A stretch of 64,000 nucleotides of DNA. Source: Proteus hauseri ATCC 700826 (GTDB taxonomy: Bacteria; Pseudomonadota; Gammaproteobacteria; Enterobacterales; Enterobacteriaceae). The stretch lies in NCBI RefSeq assembly GCF_001654965.1, contig NZ_LXEV01000023.1, positions 186,001 to 250,000 of the forward strand, read 5' to 3'. This document shows positions 44,648-54,552 of the stretch, piece by piece. The notes beneath the pieces were generated by a model. The model searched no databases. It saw nothing but the letters and a program-made list of their open reading frames with translations, and was not told the DNA's origin. The position numbers and the translations under genes are program-made. Numbering within the stretch: position 1 is the stretch's first letter; each line of letters starts with the position of its first letter.

Positions 44648-45655
44648 TTAAAGTGGATCCACTTTTAAGCACGACACCGCATGACGGAAGCTTCCTTCTA
44701 ATAGCGGCCGCGTTTTAGCACACTCTTCATCTGCTAGCGGACAACGTGTACGGAAGATGCATCCTGACGGTGGATTAATTGGTGACGGTAATTCACCTTC
44801 TAATAAATCAATATGCTTATTACGTTCTTTATCTGGATCTGGAATAGGCACCGCTGACATTAATGCTTTCGTATAAGGGTGTAGTGGATGATGATAAACC
44901 TCATCATAAGTACCCAGTTCAACTGCATGACCTAAATACATGACTAATACGCGGTCTGAAATATGTTTTACCACGGCAAGATCATGAGCAATAAAGATTA
45001 GCGATAATCCCATCTCTTTTTGGATATCTTTAAGCAAGTTAACAACTTGAGCTTGAATAGAAACATCCAGCGCAGAAACAGGCTCATCACAAATAACCAA
45101 TTTAGGTTCTAAAATTAATGCGCGCGCAATACCAATACGCTGACATTGTCCCCCTGAGAACTCATGAGGATAGCGGTTAATTAAGTTTGGCAATAATCCG
45201 ACTCGCATCATCATTGCTTTCACTTTCTCAACCACTTCTGTTTGTTTCATTTTAGGCTGATACGTTTTAAGTGGCTCTGCGATAATATCGCCAATGGTCA
45301 TTCTTGGATTTAATGAGGCCAAAGGATCTTGGAAAATCATTTGAATATCTTGGCGAATATCACGCCATTGTTTATTTCCCATACCCAGTAAATCATTGCC
45401 CAGCCAAGAAACTGTACCGCCAGAAGCTTTAACTAGGCCAATAATAGCGCGAGCAAATGTGGATTTACCGCAACCTGATTCACCGACAACACCTAATGTT
45501 TCACCTTCATATAAACGCAAAGTGACACCATCAACGGCTTTAAGGCTTTTTTTAGGTTTCCAGAACCACTGTTTATTATCTTGTACATCGAAATAAACTT
45601 TTAAATCATTTACTTCAAGAATGACTCTTCTATCTTGTAATGTGGTCTGGGTCAT
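44648..45655 (-). CDS. oppF: Oligopeptide ABC transporter ATPase OppF
   Basis: This 335-residue cytoplasmic ATPase powers oligopeptide uptake. Walker A is GESGCGKST, the ABC signature FSGGQCQRIG, Walker B LVICDEPVSAL. The C-terminal oligopeptide extension contains Cys residues (GCIFRTRCPLADEEC) as in OppF/DppD-type ATPases. It overlaps oppD by four bases (ATGA). It is the last gene of oppABCDF. Confidence 0.95.
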   Translation of the reverse strand: MTQTTLQDRRVILEVNDLKVYFDVQDNKQWFWKPKKSLKAVDGVTLRLYEGETLGVVGESGCGKSTFARAIIGLVKASGGTVSWLGNDLLGMGNKQWRDIRQDIQMIFQDPLASLNPRMTIGDIIAEPLKTYQPKMKQTEVVEKVKAMMMRVGLLPNLINRYPHEFSGGQCQRIGIARALILEPKLVICDEPVSALDVSIQAQVVNLLKDIQKEMGLSLIFIAHDLAVVKHISDRVLVMYLGHAVELGTYDEVYHHPLHPYTKALMSAVPIPDPDKERNKHIDLLEGELPSPINPPSGCIFRTRCPLADEECAKTRPLLEGSFRHAVSCLKVDPL

Positions 45656-46635
45656 ACTAATTCCTCCACCGTTTTAAAGCAGGCTCGCAGTCGTCCTTGT
45701 GCAAATTGGTCTAATTGTGGCTCGCTATTTAAACATTTCTCTACTGCATATTGGCAACGAGGTTGGAATGGACATCCTTTAGGTAAACGTAATAAGTTGG
45801 GTGGATTACCAGGGATAGTCGCTAAGCGATCATCTTCGCCGTCTAATCGAGGAACCGCTTGTAATAACCCAATAGAGTAAGGATGCGTCGGCTCGTAAAA
45901 GATATTGCGAGCACTGCCATATTCCATAGTACGCCCTGCATACATAACTAAAACTTTATCGCAGATACCCGCAACAACACCAAGGTCATGAGTGATCATG
46001 ATAATGGCAGTATTGAGGTCTGTTTTTAGTTCGTTAAGCAGTGTCATTATTTGCGCTTGCACAGTCACATCTAGCGCAGTCGTTGGTTCATCGGCTATCA
46101 GTAATTTAGGCTTACATAATAGTGCCATAGCAATCATCACACGTTGGCGCATTCCTCCTGAAAATTCATGAGGATACATATTCATACGTTTATGTGCTTC
46201 TGGCATTTTTACTGCATCTAACATTCTGACTGATTCAGCATAAGCATCGTTTTTGCTCATCCCTTTGTGAAGCATAAGTACTTCAATCAGTTGTGAACCT
46301 ACTTTCATATAAGGGTTTAGTGATGTCATAGGATCTTGAAATATCATTGATATCTCTTCAGCACGCATCTTATTTAATTCACTTTGGCGTAAATTTAAAA
46401 TTTCACGACCATTAAAGCTCGCACTGCCTGCTGTTCGACCATTTTTAGCCAGCAATCCCATTAAGGCGAAGGCGGTTTGTGATTTACCCGAACCTGATTC
46501 ACCCACAATACCCAGTGTTTCACCCGCAGCTAATTCAAAATTAAGTTTATTAACTGCGGTCACATCACCATCGGGTGTACCAAAAGTAACGCAAAGATCT
46601 TTAACGCTTAATAGTGACTTATTTGTCGTTGTCAT
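45652..46635 (-). CDS. oppD: Oligopeptide ABC transporter ATPase OppD
   Basis: This 327-residue ATPase partners OppF. Walker A is GESGSGKSQ, the signature FSGGMRQRV, Walker [13 protein letters not shown]. The C-terminal extension has [21 protein letters not shown] lies upstream of the ATG. OppD and OppF form a heterodimer under OppB and OppC. Confidence 0.95.
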   Translation of the reverse strand: MTTTNKSLLSVKDLCVTFGTPDGDVTAVNKLNFELAAGETLGIVGESGSGKSQTAFALMGLLAKNGRTAGSASFNGREILNLRQSELNKMRAEEISMIFQDPMTSLNPYMKVGSQLIEVLMLHKGMSKNDAYAESVRMLDAVKMPEAHKRMNMYPHEFSGGMRQRVMIAMALLCKPKLLIADEPTTALDVTVQAQIMTLLNELKTDLNTAIIMITHDLGVVAGICDKVLVMYAGRTMEYGSARNIFYEPTHPYSIGLLQAVPRLDGEDDRLATIPGNPPNLLRLPKGCPFQPRCQYAVEKCLNSEPQLDQFAQGRLRACFKTVEELV

Positions 46636-46645
46636 ATTGTTCTCC

Positions 46646-47554
46646 TTAACGATCTTTCGGGTCTAATGCGTCACGTAAGCCATCACCGATAAAGTTAAAG
46701 CAAAATAGCGTGATAACTAAAAACACAGCAGGGAAAAGCAATAACCAAGGAGAAACTTCCATTGAGTTTGCACCATCGCTTAATAATGCGCCCCAACTAC
46801 TTAATGGTTCTTGTGTTCCTAAACCTAAAAAGCTTAAGAATGATTCAAACAAAATCATACTTGGCACTAATAATGAAGCGTAAACAACTACAACACCCAA
46901 TACGTTAGGAACAATATGTTTTAATACAATATTGCGTGATGAAACCCCACAAACCAGCGCAGCTTCAATAAACTCTTTGCGTTTTAAGCTAAGTGTTTGT
47001 CCCCTTACGATACGCGCCATATCCAACCAAGAAACCATACCAATAGCGACAAATATCAGTAAGATATTTTGTCCAAAGAAGGTCACGAGTAGGATAACAA
47101 AAAACATAAATGGGAATGAATTCAAGATTTCCAGTAAACGCATCATAATGGAGTCTGTACGCCCACCAATATAACCCGCCATTGCACCGTAGAGTGTGCC
47201 CACAATAACAGCAACAAATGCTGCCGCGATACCTACCATCAATGAAATACGACCACCAATAGCAACACGAACAAGTAAATCGCGACCTGATGAGTCAGTG
47301 CCAAAATAGTGCGATGAAGCAAAATCAGGAGCCATCGACATCATATCCCAATCAGTATCGTCGTAAACAAAAGGCGATAGCATGGGAGCAAATATCACAA
47401 ATAATAGAATACAAAAAAGTAGTACTAAGCTCGTGATTGCGGCTTTATTGTGCATAAAGCGACGACGAGCGTCTTGCCATAAACTACGGCCTTCAATATC
47501 TAGCTGCTCAGAGAAATTTCCCAGAGCTTCGCTGTTTTCCTTCAGTGATAACAT
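46646..47554 (-). CDS. oppC: Oligopeptide ABC transporter permease OppC
   Basis: This 302-residue membrane subunit has an N-terminal cytoplasmic segment, then about six helices. The permease EAA loop is EAALVCGVSSRNIVLKHIVPN. The MSMAPDFASSHYFGTDSSGR region is typical of the OppC/DppC class. It pairs with OppB to form the pore. Confidence 0.95.
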   Translation of the reverse strand: MLSLKENSEALGNFSEQLDIEGRSLWQDARRRFMHNKAAITSLVLLFCILLFVIFAPMLSPFVYDDTDWDMMSMAPDFASSHYFGTDSSGRDLLVRVAIGGRISLMVGIAAAFVAVIVGTLYGAMAGYIGGRTDSIMMRLLEILNSFPFMFFVILLVTFFGQNILLIFVAIGMVSWLDMARIVRGQTLSLKRKEFIEAALVCGVSSRNIVLKHIVPNVLGVVVVYASLLVPSMILFESFLSFLGLGTQEPLSSWGALLSDGANSMEVSPWLLLFPAVFLVITLFCFNFIGDGLRDALDPKDR

Positions 47555-47572
47555 AACGTGCTCCAGTGTCTC

Positions 47573-48493
47573 TTAATAACGAATTTTCGGGTCAATAACA
47601 GCATATAAAATATCGACTATGGCATTAAAGAAAATCGTTAATGCACCAACGATAATGGTTAAGCTTAATACCAATGAATAGTCACGGTTTAGCGCTCCAT
47701 TAACAAATAATTGTCCAATACCCGGAAGCCCGAAAATAGTTTCAATTACCATAGAACCCGTAATAATCCCAACAAATGCAGGACCCATATAAGAGATAAC
47801 TGGCAGTAATGCAGGTTTTAATGCATGACGCAGCACAATTCTTCTCATCGGCAAACCTTTCGCTTTTGCCGTTCTGATAAAGTTTGAATGTAGAATTTCT
47901 ATCATTGAACTACGGGTAATACGTGAAATACTGGCGATATAAGAAAGTGATAACGCAATCATTGGCAGTAACATATATTGAATTTGACCACCATTCCAAC
48001 CACCAGCAGGTAGCCAGCGTAACGTGATCGCAAAAACAAGTACTAACAATGGCGCGACAACAAAGCTCGGTATTACCACCCCCGTCATGGCAAAGCTCAT
48101 AACGGTATAATCCCATTTGGTATTTTGATTCAGTGCGGCTATCACGCCTGCCCCCACACCCAAAATTACCGCAAAGATAAATGCCGAAAGCCCCAATTTT
48201 GCTGAAACAGGGAATGCTTTACCGACTAAGGTGTTTACACTGTAGTCTTTATATTTAAAAGAAGGCCCTAAATCCCCTTTCGATAACTGAATCAGATAAT
48301 CGAAGTATTGCTTATAAATGGGATCATTTAAGTGATATTTTGCTTCAATATTTGCCATCACTTCTGGCGGCAGTTTTCGTTCACCGGTAAAAGGGCTGCC
48401 GGGTGCTAAACGCATCATAAAAAACGAAATTGTTATTAGAATAAATAAAGTCGGTATCGCTTCTAAAAAGCGACGAAAAATAAATTTGAGCAT
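47573..48493 (-). CDS. oppB: Oligopeptide ABC transporter permease OppB
   Basis: This 306-residue membrane subunit starts MLKFIFRRFLEAIPTLFILI. The EAA loop (TAKAKGLPMRRIVLRHALKP) and the C-terminal VNGALNRDYSLVLSL with DPKIRY are characteristic. It is separated from oppA by about 80 bases that contain a hairpin. Confidence 0.95.
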   Translation of the reverse strand: MLKFIFRRFLEAIPTLFILITISFFMMRLAPGSPFTGERKLPPEVMANIEAKYHLNDPIYKQYFDYLIQLSKGDLGPSFKYKDYSVNTLVGKAFPVSAKLGLSAFIFAVILGVGAGVIAALNQNTKWDYTVMSFAMTGVVIPSFVVAPLLVLVFAITLRWLPAGGWNGGQIQYMLLPMIALSLSYIASISRITRSSMIEILHSNFIRTAKAKGLPMRRIVLRHALKPALLPVISYMGPAFVGIITGSMVIETIFGLPGIGQLFVNGALNRDYSLVLSLTIIVGALTIFFNAIVDILYAVIDPKIRY

Positions 48494-48537
48494 TGCCCGT
48501 TCCTATAACACAAACCTATTCAGGCGTGACGATAAAA

Positions 48538-48566
48538 AGACCTTACCTAATTAATAAGCAAGGTCT
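48538..48566 (-). terminator. Intercistronic hairpin between oppA and oppB
   Basis: AGACCTT at 48538-48544 pairs with AAGGTCT at 48560-48566, and TTTTA follows on the minus strand. It looks like a leaky terminator that keeps the binding protein in excess over the membrane parts. Confidence 0.7.
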
Positions 48567-48573
48567 CGCCCGA

Positions 48574-50211
48574 TTACTTAGCAATAATGTACAAATCTTT
48601 AGTATGTACGTTATCTAATGGATCTTTACCTGAATAGCCACCCACATAAGGCTTAACTAAGCGAGTGTTAACATAGTAGTAAAGTGGAACGATGGCTGAA
48701 TCTTTATCCAATACACCTTCTGCTTTTTGGTAAATATCAGCACGTTCATCATCGGATTTCACACGCAATGACTCTTTAATCAATGCATCAAATTCTGTGT
48801 TTTTATAATGAACGGTATTATTACTGCTGTAAGACAACATCATATTTAAGAATGATGAAGGTTCGTTATAATCTGCACACCAACCTGCACGCGCAACATC
48901 ATAAGTCCCTTGGTGACGGGTATCTAAGAATGTTTTCCACTCTTGATTTTCTAATGAGACATCAGCACCTAAGTTTTTCTTCCAAATAGAAGAGGCAGCG
49001 ATAGCTACTTTCTTATGTAAATCAGAGGTGTTGTAGAGCAATTTAAATTTCAGTGGGTTAGCCTTGTTGTAACCCGCTTCTTCTAACAATTGGCGTGCTC
49101 TTTCATTACGCTGTTCTTGTGTCCAAGAAGCAAACCATTCTGGTTTTTTCTCTTTAATGCCATCAGTAAATGGTGGTGTAAAGCCATAAGCTGGGATATC
49201 ACCTTGATTTTTCACTTTGTAAGTAATGATATCTCTATCCATAGAGAGTTTTAGCGCTTCACGGACACGAGGATCGTTAAATGGTGCTTTCTCATTATTA
49301 ATTTCATAATAATAAGTACATAAATAAGGGCTTACACGCAGCTCATCGGGGATCTCTTTTTTCAGTTTCTGGAAAAATTCTATCGGCAGATTGCTATGTG
49401 TCATATCGATTTCACCCGCACGATAGCGGTTTACATCGGTAACTTCAGAAGAGATAGGTAAGAAGGTGACTTTATCAATAACGGTATTTTTATTGTCCCA
49501 ATACGTTGGGCTGCGCTCTAATACAATACGTTCATTAACTGTCCAATCTTTCAGTGCAAAGGCACCATTCCCGACAAAATTAGCAGGTTGCGTCCATTTT
49601 TCACCAAATTTTTCGATAACTTTTTGGTTTACTGGCGACATGGATGAGTGAGCAAGTAATTTTGGTAAGTAAGGAACCGCTTCTGATAGCGTAATTTCTA
49701 ATGTATTGTTATCTAACGCTTTTACACCTAACTCTGAGGCCTTCTTTTTGCCTGCAATAATATCATCAATATTAACGATATGTGCATATTGTAGGTAGCT
49801 TTCATAAGGTGATGCGGTATTAGGATCAGCTAAACGTTGCCAGCTATAAACGAAATCTTGTGCAGTAACGGGCTCACCATTAGACCATTTTGCACCTTCA
49901 CGAATTTTGAAAGTCCAAACCGTAAAGTCTTTGTTTTCCCAACTTGTTGCAGAGCCCGGTAAAATTTCCCCATCAGGCCCAACAATAGTGATCCCTTCAA
50001 ATAAATCGCGAGCTAATGCAGACTCTGGCACACCTTCAATTTTATGTGGGTCAAGTGATTGAGGTTCAGAACCGTTATTACGTACAAGCACTTGCTTTTC
50101 AGCAAGTTTTACACCATTAGGAACAATCGCCGCATTAGCACTGATTGCAGCCAAACCAAAAACTGCGCCTATCGCTATCGCCAGTGCACTCTTTTTATTT
50201 AAACTTATCAT
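48574..50211 (-). CDS. oppA: Periplasmic oligopeptide-binding protein OppA
   Basis: This 545-residue substrate-binding protein has a signal peptide (about residues 1-28, ending ANA). Motifs include NNGSEPQSLDPHKIEGVPES, the SBP family 5 signature region (FKIREGAKWSNGEPVTAQDF) and RAGWCADYNEPSSFLNMM. It binds peptides of two to five residues largely without regard to side chains. It is first in oppABCDF. The leader upstream is C/A-rich, a pattern known for control by the sRNA GcvB. Confidence 0.95.
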   Translation of the reverse strand: MISLNKKSALAIAIGAVFGLAAISANAAIVPNGVKLAEKQVLVRNNGSEPQSLDPHKIEGVPESALARDLFEGITIVGPDGEILPGSATSWENKDFTVWTFKIREGAKWSNGEPVTAQDFVYSWQRLADPNTASPYESYLQYAHIVNIDDIIAGKKKASELGVKALDNNTLEITLSEAVPYLPKLLAHSSMSPVNQKVIEKFGEKWTQPANFVGNGAFALKDWTVNERIVLERSPTYWDNKNTVIDKVTFLPISSEVTDVNRYRAGEIDMTHSNLPIEFFQKLKKEIPDELRVSPYLCTYYYEINNEKAPFNDPRVREALKLSMDRDIITYKVKNQGDIPAYGFTPPFTDGIKEKKPEWFASWTQEQRNERARQLLEEAGYNKANPLKFKLLYNTSDLHKKVAIAASSIWKKNLGADVSLENQEWKTFLDTRHQGTYDVARAGWCADYNEPSSFLNMMLSYSSNNTVHYKNTEFDALIKESLRVKSDDERADIYQKAEGVLDKDSAIVPLYYYVNTRLVKPYVGGYSGKDPLDNVHTKDLYIIAK

Positions 50212-50228
50212 TTTATAAAATACTCCCA

Positions 50229-50277
50229 GTTAGTGAGTTGGTTGTTCAACAACCTTATCTGTGATGTTACTGTTGTG
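50229..50277 (-). promoter_or_regulatory. C/A-rich segments in the oppA leader (candidate GcvB sites)
   Basis: On the minus strand CACAACA occurs at 50271-50277 and the C/A-rich AACAACCAACTCACTAAC at 50229-50246, just ahead of the GGGAG ribosome site. GcvB represses oppA in E. coli and Salmonella by pairing its G/U-rich R1 region with such sequences. This is inference from pattern only. Confidence 0.45.
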
Positions 50278-50498
50278 CTTTTAGAACGTTTTACACAACT
50301 TGTTGTTTTACAATAAATATTTCAATTTTATTACGTTGTCATCTATGCGTTATCGCATGATGTAATTATAATTTTTGTGCCGTTATATTTTTTGTGTAGT
50401 AGTTTTTATTCTGTACTTTATTTAAATATCTAAACTGCAAACCACTTTTTGATAAATAAAATCAGATATTGCTATAGAACCTTTATGACTTATCAGTT

Positions 50499-52136
50499 TT
50501 AGTCATCAACTGTTATAAAATAGCGCTTTAAGTCCGTATAATCAAAGGGGTCTTTACCTGTAAATCCGCCAACGGTTGGACTAACCAATCTAACACTCAC
50601 ACGATAATAAATAGGAACTATTGCTGAGTCCTTGTCTAACAAGGCTTCAGCTCGTTGATAGAGTTGATGTCGGGCGCCATTATCGACAGCAAGTAATGCA
50701 TTCTCTAATGCTTGGTCATATTCTTTATTTTCATAAAAAATAGTATTTAAGCTGCTTGTTGAGATAAATGAGTTTAAGAATGAGGTTGGTTCGTTGTAAT
50801 CGGCGCACCATGTTGCCCTTGCCACTTGGTAATTACCTTGGTTGCGACTTTCTAATGCTGTTTTCCATTCTTGATTTTGTAAAGTGACATTAGCGCCAAT
50901 ATTTTTCTTATACATTGACGCCGCAGCAATGGCTTGTTGTTTATTTTGGTCTGATGTGTTGTAGAGCAGCGTAAAAGATAATGGATGCTGACTATCAAAA
51001 CCGGCTTCTTTTAATAACTCTCTCGCCCTTTCATTACGTTGTTGTTGTGTCCAACTAGACCATTTAGGTGCTTTAAAATTACCGTTACCAATAAAAGAGG
51101 GAGTAAAAGTGTAAGCGGGTATCTGCCCTTGCCCCATAATTTGCTCTGCAATAATTTGGCGATCAATACTTAATTTAACCGCTTCACGAACACGTACATC
51201 ATCGAAAGGAGCGCGCTTATTATTTAATTCATAAAAAAAAGTGCATAAATAAGGTGTAATATGCAAATTTTGTGGCTGTTCTTGTTTCATTTTTTTATAT
51301 AAAACAGGAGGAATTGCGCTATTGGTAATCTGTATTTCACCGCTGCGATAACGATTAATATCGCTGGTTTCTGAGCTTAATGGCAAGAAGATGGCTTGTT
51401 CAATAATGGTGTTTTTATTATCCCAATAGAGTGGGTTACGTTTTAGCGTCATCTTTTCATTTACTACCCAGTTATCGAGTAAATAAGCGCCATTGCCAAC
51501 AAAATTCTCGGGACGAGTCCAATTCACACCATACTTTTCTACAATGTCTTTTTTAACTGGTTTTAATGATGTGTGATTAAGCATATCCACTAAATAAGGA
51601 ATAGGCTGAGTTAACGTCACGCGTAATGTATGTTCATCTATTGCCTTTATCCCCAGTGTTTCAGGTTTTTTTTTGCCATTAAGAATATCTGCAATATTTT
51701 CAACATAGGCATATTCTAGATAGCTGGCATAAGGAGAGCCGGTTTTAGGATCGGCCAATCGACGCCAGCTATAAACAAAATCTTCTGCACTAACAGGTGT
51801 GCCATCACTCCATTTAGCATCATCACGCAAATAAAATGTCCATATTTTGTTATCTTCTGTTTCCCAACGTTGAGCAACACCCGGTATATTTTCACCATTA
51901 GGGCCAACATAAACCAAGCCTTCAAGAAGGTTTAAAATGATATTACTTTCAGGTGCACCCTCTACTTTATGAGGATCAAGCGAAGAAACTTCAGTGCCAT
52001 TATTAATAACAATATGCTGCTGTTTAGAAAGTACTGTACCCTCAGGAGGGGTTGCGGCATAAGAAAAAGAGGACATTAACGCAAGTGAAACAAGACTTGC
52101 TGAAAGCGTCATTTTAGTAATCATGTTATTTTTCAC
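50499..52136 (-). CDS. Second oligopeptide-binding protein (OppA/MppA paralogue)
   Basis: This 545-residue binding protein is a close paralogue of OppA with the same length and motifs (NNGTEVSSLDPHKVEGAPES, LRDDAKWSDGTPVSAEDFVY, RATWCADYNEPTSFLNS). The frame is open back to 52193, but the GTG at 52136 has AGGAGAGG upstream and starts the signal peptide (KNNMITKMTLSASLV). It is directly upstream of oppA on the same strand, separated by 287 bases. It could be MppA-like (murein tripeptide) or an OppA of different range; which one is not decidable by eye. Confidence 0.9.
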   Translation of the reverse strand: MKNNMITKMTLSASLVSLALMSSFSYAATPPEGTVLSKQQHIVINNGTEVSSLDPHKVEGAPESNIILNLLEGLVYVGPNGENIPGVAQRWETEDNKIWTFYLRDDAKWSDGTPVSAEDFVYSWRRLADPKTGSPYASYLEYAYVENIADILNGKKKPETLGIKAIDEHTLRVTLTQPIPYLVDMLNHTSLKPVKKDIVEKYGVNWTRPENFVGNGAYLLDNWVVNEKMTLKRNPLYWDNKNTIIEQAIFLPLSSETSDINRYRSGEIQITNSAIPPVLYKKMKQEQPQNLHITPYLCTFFYELNNKRAPFDDVRVREAVKLSIDRQIIAEQIMGQGQIPAYTFTPSFIGNGNFKAPKWSSWTQQQRNERARELLKEAGFDSQHPLSFTLLYNTSDQNKQQAIAAASMYKKNIGANVTLQNQEWKTALESRNQGNYQVARATWCADYNEPTSFLNSFISTSSLNTIFYENKEYDQALENALLAVDNGARHQLYQRAEALLDKDSAIVPIYYRVSVRLVSPTVGGFTGKDPFDYTDLKRYFITVDD

Positions 52137-52193
52137 TGGCACCTCTCCTAATAAATTAATATTTATAGCGGGGTCACTCTTGAAACAGCGCAA

Positions 52194-52712
52194 ATAGTCT
52201 TGCTATTGCAACATAAAAGTATCGTTTTTATAGAACACATCAGATAATGGCCAGATAAAATAGATAGCTATACGCCCATTTTTTACACTTATCGTAAAAA
52301 TTGTCAATTAATGCGATATTCTTCCCACTTAACTTTATTTAGCCCCGACATATTCTATCTTATCGAAATAAAAAAATACTATCCAAATAGATAAAACAAC
52401 ATATAAACATTTAATTAACATTGCGCAACTTTTATAGATAGAAAACCTACATAGCTCACAGAATTAATATAATAAATGCGCCTTTTACCCTAGATGCAGA
52501 ACTTTGTTATGTTCCATTTGTAAGAAATTTCATAATGAAATTAATTTTAAACATAGTTAAATCGTTCTTTAGAATAAAAAACAAATCAAATCAGCACATA
52601 TTTATGATTAATAAAGAATCACTTTTATTATTTATTTTTAAAATTTAATCTATTAATTGAAATGACCGTGATACTAAATCTTTTTATCTACAATATCTCT
52701 TTGATTTAAATA
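52194..52712. other. AT-rich upstream region of the oppA paralogue
   Basis: This roughly 520-base gap between the oppA paralogue and the cysG end shows no gene. It should contain the promoter of the paralogue, near its right part of low GC content. No specific operator was recognised. Confidence 0.45.
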
Positions 52713-52751
52713 AAAACACCTCAATGTTAATATTTAGCATTGAGGTGTTTT
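52713..52751 (-). terminator. Terminator after cysG
   Basis: AAAACACCTCAATG at 52713-52726 is perfectly complementary to CATTGAGGTGTTTT at 52738-52751. TTTTATTT follows on the minus strand. It ends the nirBD-cysG operon. Confidence 0.88.
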
Positions 52752-52813
52752 AATGTTGGGGTGTTCTAATATAACAACATAACAATTGAGCTTATTACAA
52801 CTTAGCTACTGTT

Positions 52814-54190
52814 TTATTTTTTTGACTGAAACCATTGCAGCTTTTCATTTAAAGTCACCACATCACCCACAATAATTAAAGATGGACTTTCCATTGTTTT
52901 GGCCATTTCACTCAATTGATGTAACTGTCCAGCTATCATTTTCTGACAAGCTAACGTTCCTTTTTCAATGATAGCCACTGGTGTTGTTGAACTCATATTT
53001 TGGCTTAATAGCTTTTCTTGAATAAATGCCGCTTTAGCCAGTCCCATATAAAATACTAATGTTTGATTTTTCTGTGCAATACATTGCCATTGTGCGTCAT
53101 TAAGCCCTTTACCATGCCCGGTAATAAATCGAACGCTTTGAGCATAATCACGATGCGTTAAAGGAATACCCGCATAAGTTGTACACCCTGATGCAGCAGT
53201 TATTCCGGGTACGACAGAAAAAGGAATTTGGCTATCTATTAACGCTTCTAGTTCTTCGCTACCTCGGCCGAAAATAAAAGGATCTCCTCCTTTTAATCTC
53301 ACAACACGTTTTCCTGCTGTCGCTTCGTTGATCAATATTTGGTTGATTTCATCTTGCGCTACGCAATGAAAACCCGCTTGTTTACCAACATAAATACGCT
53401 GCGCATCTCTACGCACTAATGCCATCACTTCATCAGAAACCAGCCTATCATAAACCACGACATCTGCTTGCTGACATTGTTGTAGTCCTTTGATAGTCAT
53501 TAAGCCCGCATCTCCCGGCCCAGCCCCAACTAACGCCACACTGCCCTGAGGTGGTAATGTGGCAGAAAAAAGCTGATTAATACGTTGCTCAATACCGTTA
53601 TCTCTTTTCGCTTCTATTTCTGCTTGTAATGCTTTGTCGGCAAAAAATTGCTCCCAAAAATAACGTCTGGCCGTTATTGACTTAAAATGTTGTTTAACTT
53701 TGGATCTTAATTTTCCGGCTATATCAGCAACAACACCTAATGATGTAGGTAATAATTGTTCGACTTTTTCTCGTAAAATACGGGCTAATACAGGCGCTTT
53801 TCCGCCCGATGAAATCGCCACCATAATAGGCGAACGATCAATCACAGAAGGCATAATAAAACTTGCTTGCTCTGGTGAATCAACCACATTACAAAAGATT
53901 TGTTTTTCACTCGCGGTTTGAAAAACCTGTTGATTGACTTGTTCATTGTCTGTTGCTGCAATTACAAGCCATTTACCAAGTAAATAATCAACACTAAATG
54001 ATGCCTTGATGCAAGTGAGTTTTTGCTCTGTTTGCCACTGTATAAATTGCGGCGTAAAGCTAGGTGCAACAACTGAGAGTATGGCTCCTGCATCTATCAG
54101 TAATCTTGCTTTACGTTCAGCAATTTCACCGCCACCGACTAATAAACAAGGTTTATCTTTTAGCTGGCAGAATATTGGAAAATAATCCAT
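52814..54190 (-). CDS. cysG: Sirohaem synthase
   Basis: This 458-residue enzyme makes sirohaem from uroporphyrinogen III. The N-terminal dehydrogenase/ferrochelatase domain has the NAD-binding [20 protein letters not shown]. The C-terminal methyltransferase (from about residue 215) has [16 protein letters not shown] and the [18 protein letters not shown] motif. Sirohaem is the cofactor of NirB encoded just upstream. It is the third gene of nirBD-cysG, 29 bases after nirD. Confidence 0.95.
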   Translation of the reverse strand: MDYFPIFCQLKDKPCLLVGGGEIAERKARLLIDAGAILSVVAPSFTPQFIQWQTEQKLTCIKASFSVDYLLGKWLVIAATDNEQVNQQVFQTASEKQIFCNVVDSPEQASFIMPSVIDRSPIMVAISSGGKAPVLARILREKVEQLLPTSLGVVADIAGKLRSKVKQHFKSITARRYFWEQFFADKALQAEIEAKRDNGIEQRINQLFSATLPPQGSVALVGAGPGDAGLMTIKGLQQCQQADVVVYDRLVSDEVMALVRRDAQRIYVGKQAGFHCVAQDEINQILINEATAGKRVVRLKGGDPFIFGRGSEELEALIDSQIPFSVVPGITAASGCTTYAGIPLTHRDYAQSVRFITGHGKGLNDAQWQCIAQKNQTLVFYMGLAKAAFIQEKLLSQNMSSTTPVAIIEKGTLACQKMIAGQLHQLSEMAKTMESPSLIIVGDVVTLNEKLQWFQSKK

Positions 54191-54219
54191 ATTCGTTTCC
54201 CCTTCTTTATTAGTTGGGA

Positions 54220-54552
54220 CTATTTACCTGTGCGGACACTGACTATATTGCCTTCGACTTTGACATCAAACTGTCTGATCGAGAAGTTTTCATCTTCAAG
54301 GCAATGACCATCCGTTAAACGAAAATGCTGTTTTTTTAATGGGCTGACGATATACAACTCATTGTCATGTTCAGCAATTAATCCTCGCGATAACACACTA
54401 GAATGCGCAAAGGGATCAATATTACTTAATGCATATAGTTGTTCATCATGATAAGGACGAAATATCGCTACATGATCTTGTTCCACCAGCGCACAAATAC
54501 CTGTTCCCGGTGTAATATCGTCTAATTGGCAAACTGCTATCCATTGACTCAT
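54220..54552 (-). CDS. nirD: Nitrite reductase small subunit
   Basis: This 110-residue protein is the Rieske-like small subunit of NADH-dependent nitrite reductase, lacking the usual iron ligands as in E. coli NirD. It begins [20 protein letters not shown] and contains [20 protein letters not shown]. It overlaps the end of nirB by four bases, so the two are translated together. Confidence 0.93.
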   Translation of the reverse strand: MSQWIAVCQLDDITPGTGICALVEQDHVAIFRPYHDEQLYALSNIDPFAHSSVLSRGLIAEHDNELYIVSPLKKQHFRLTDGHCLEDENFSIRQFDVKVEGNIVSVRTGK

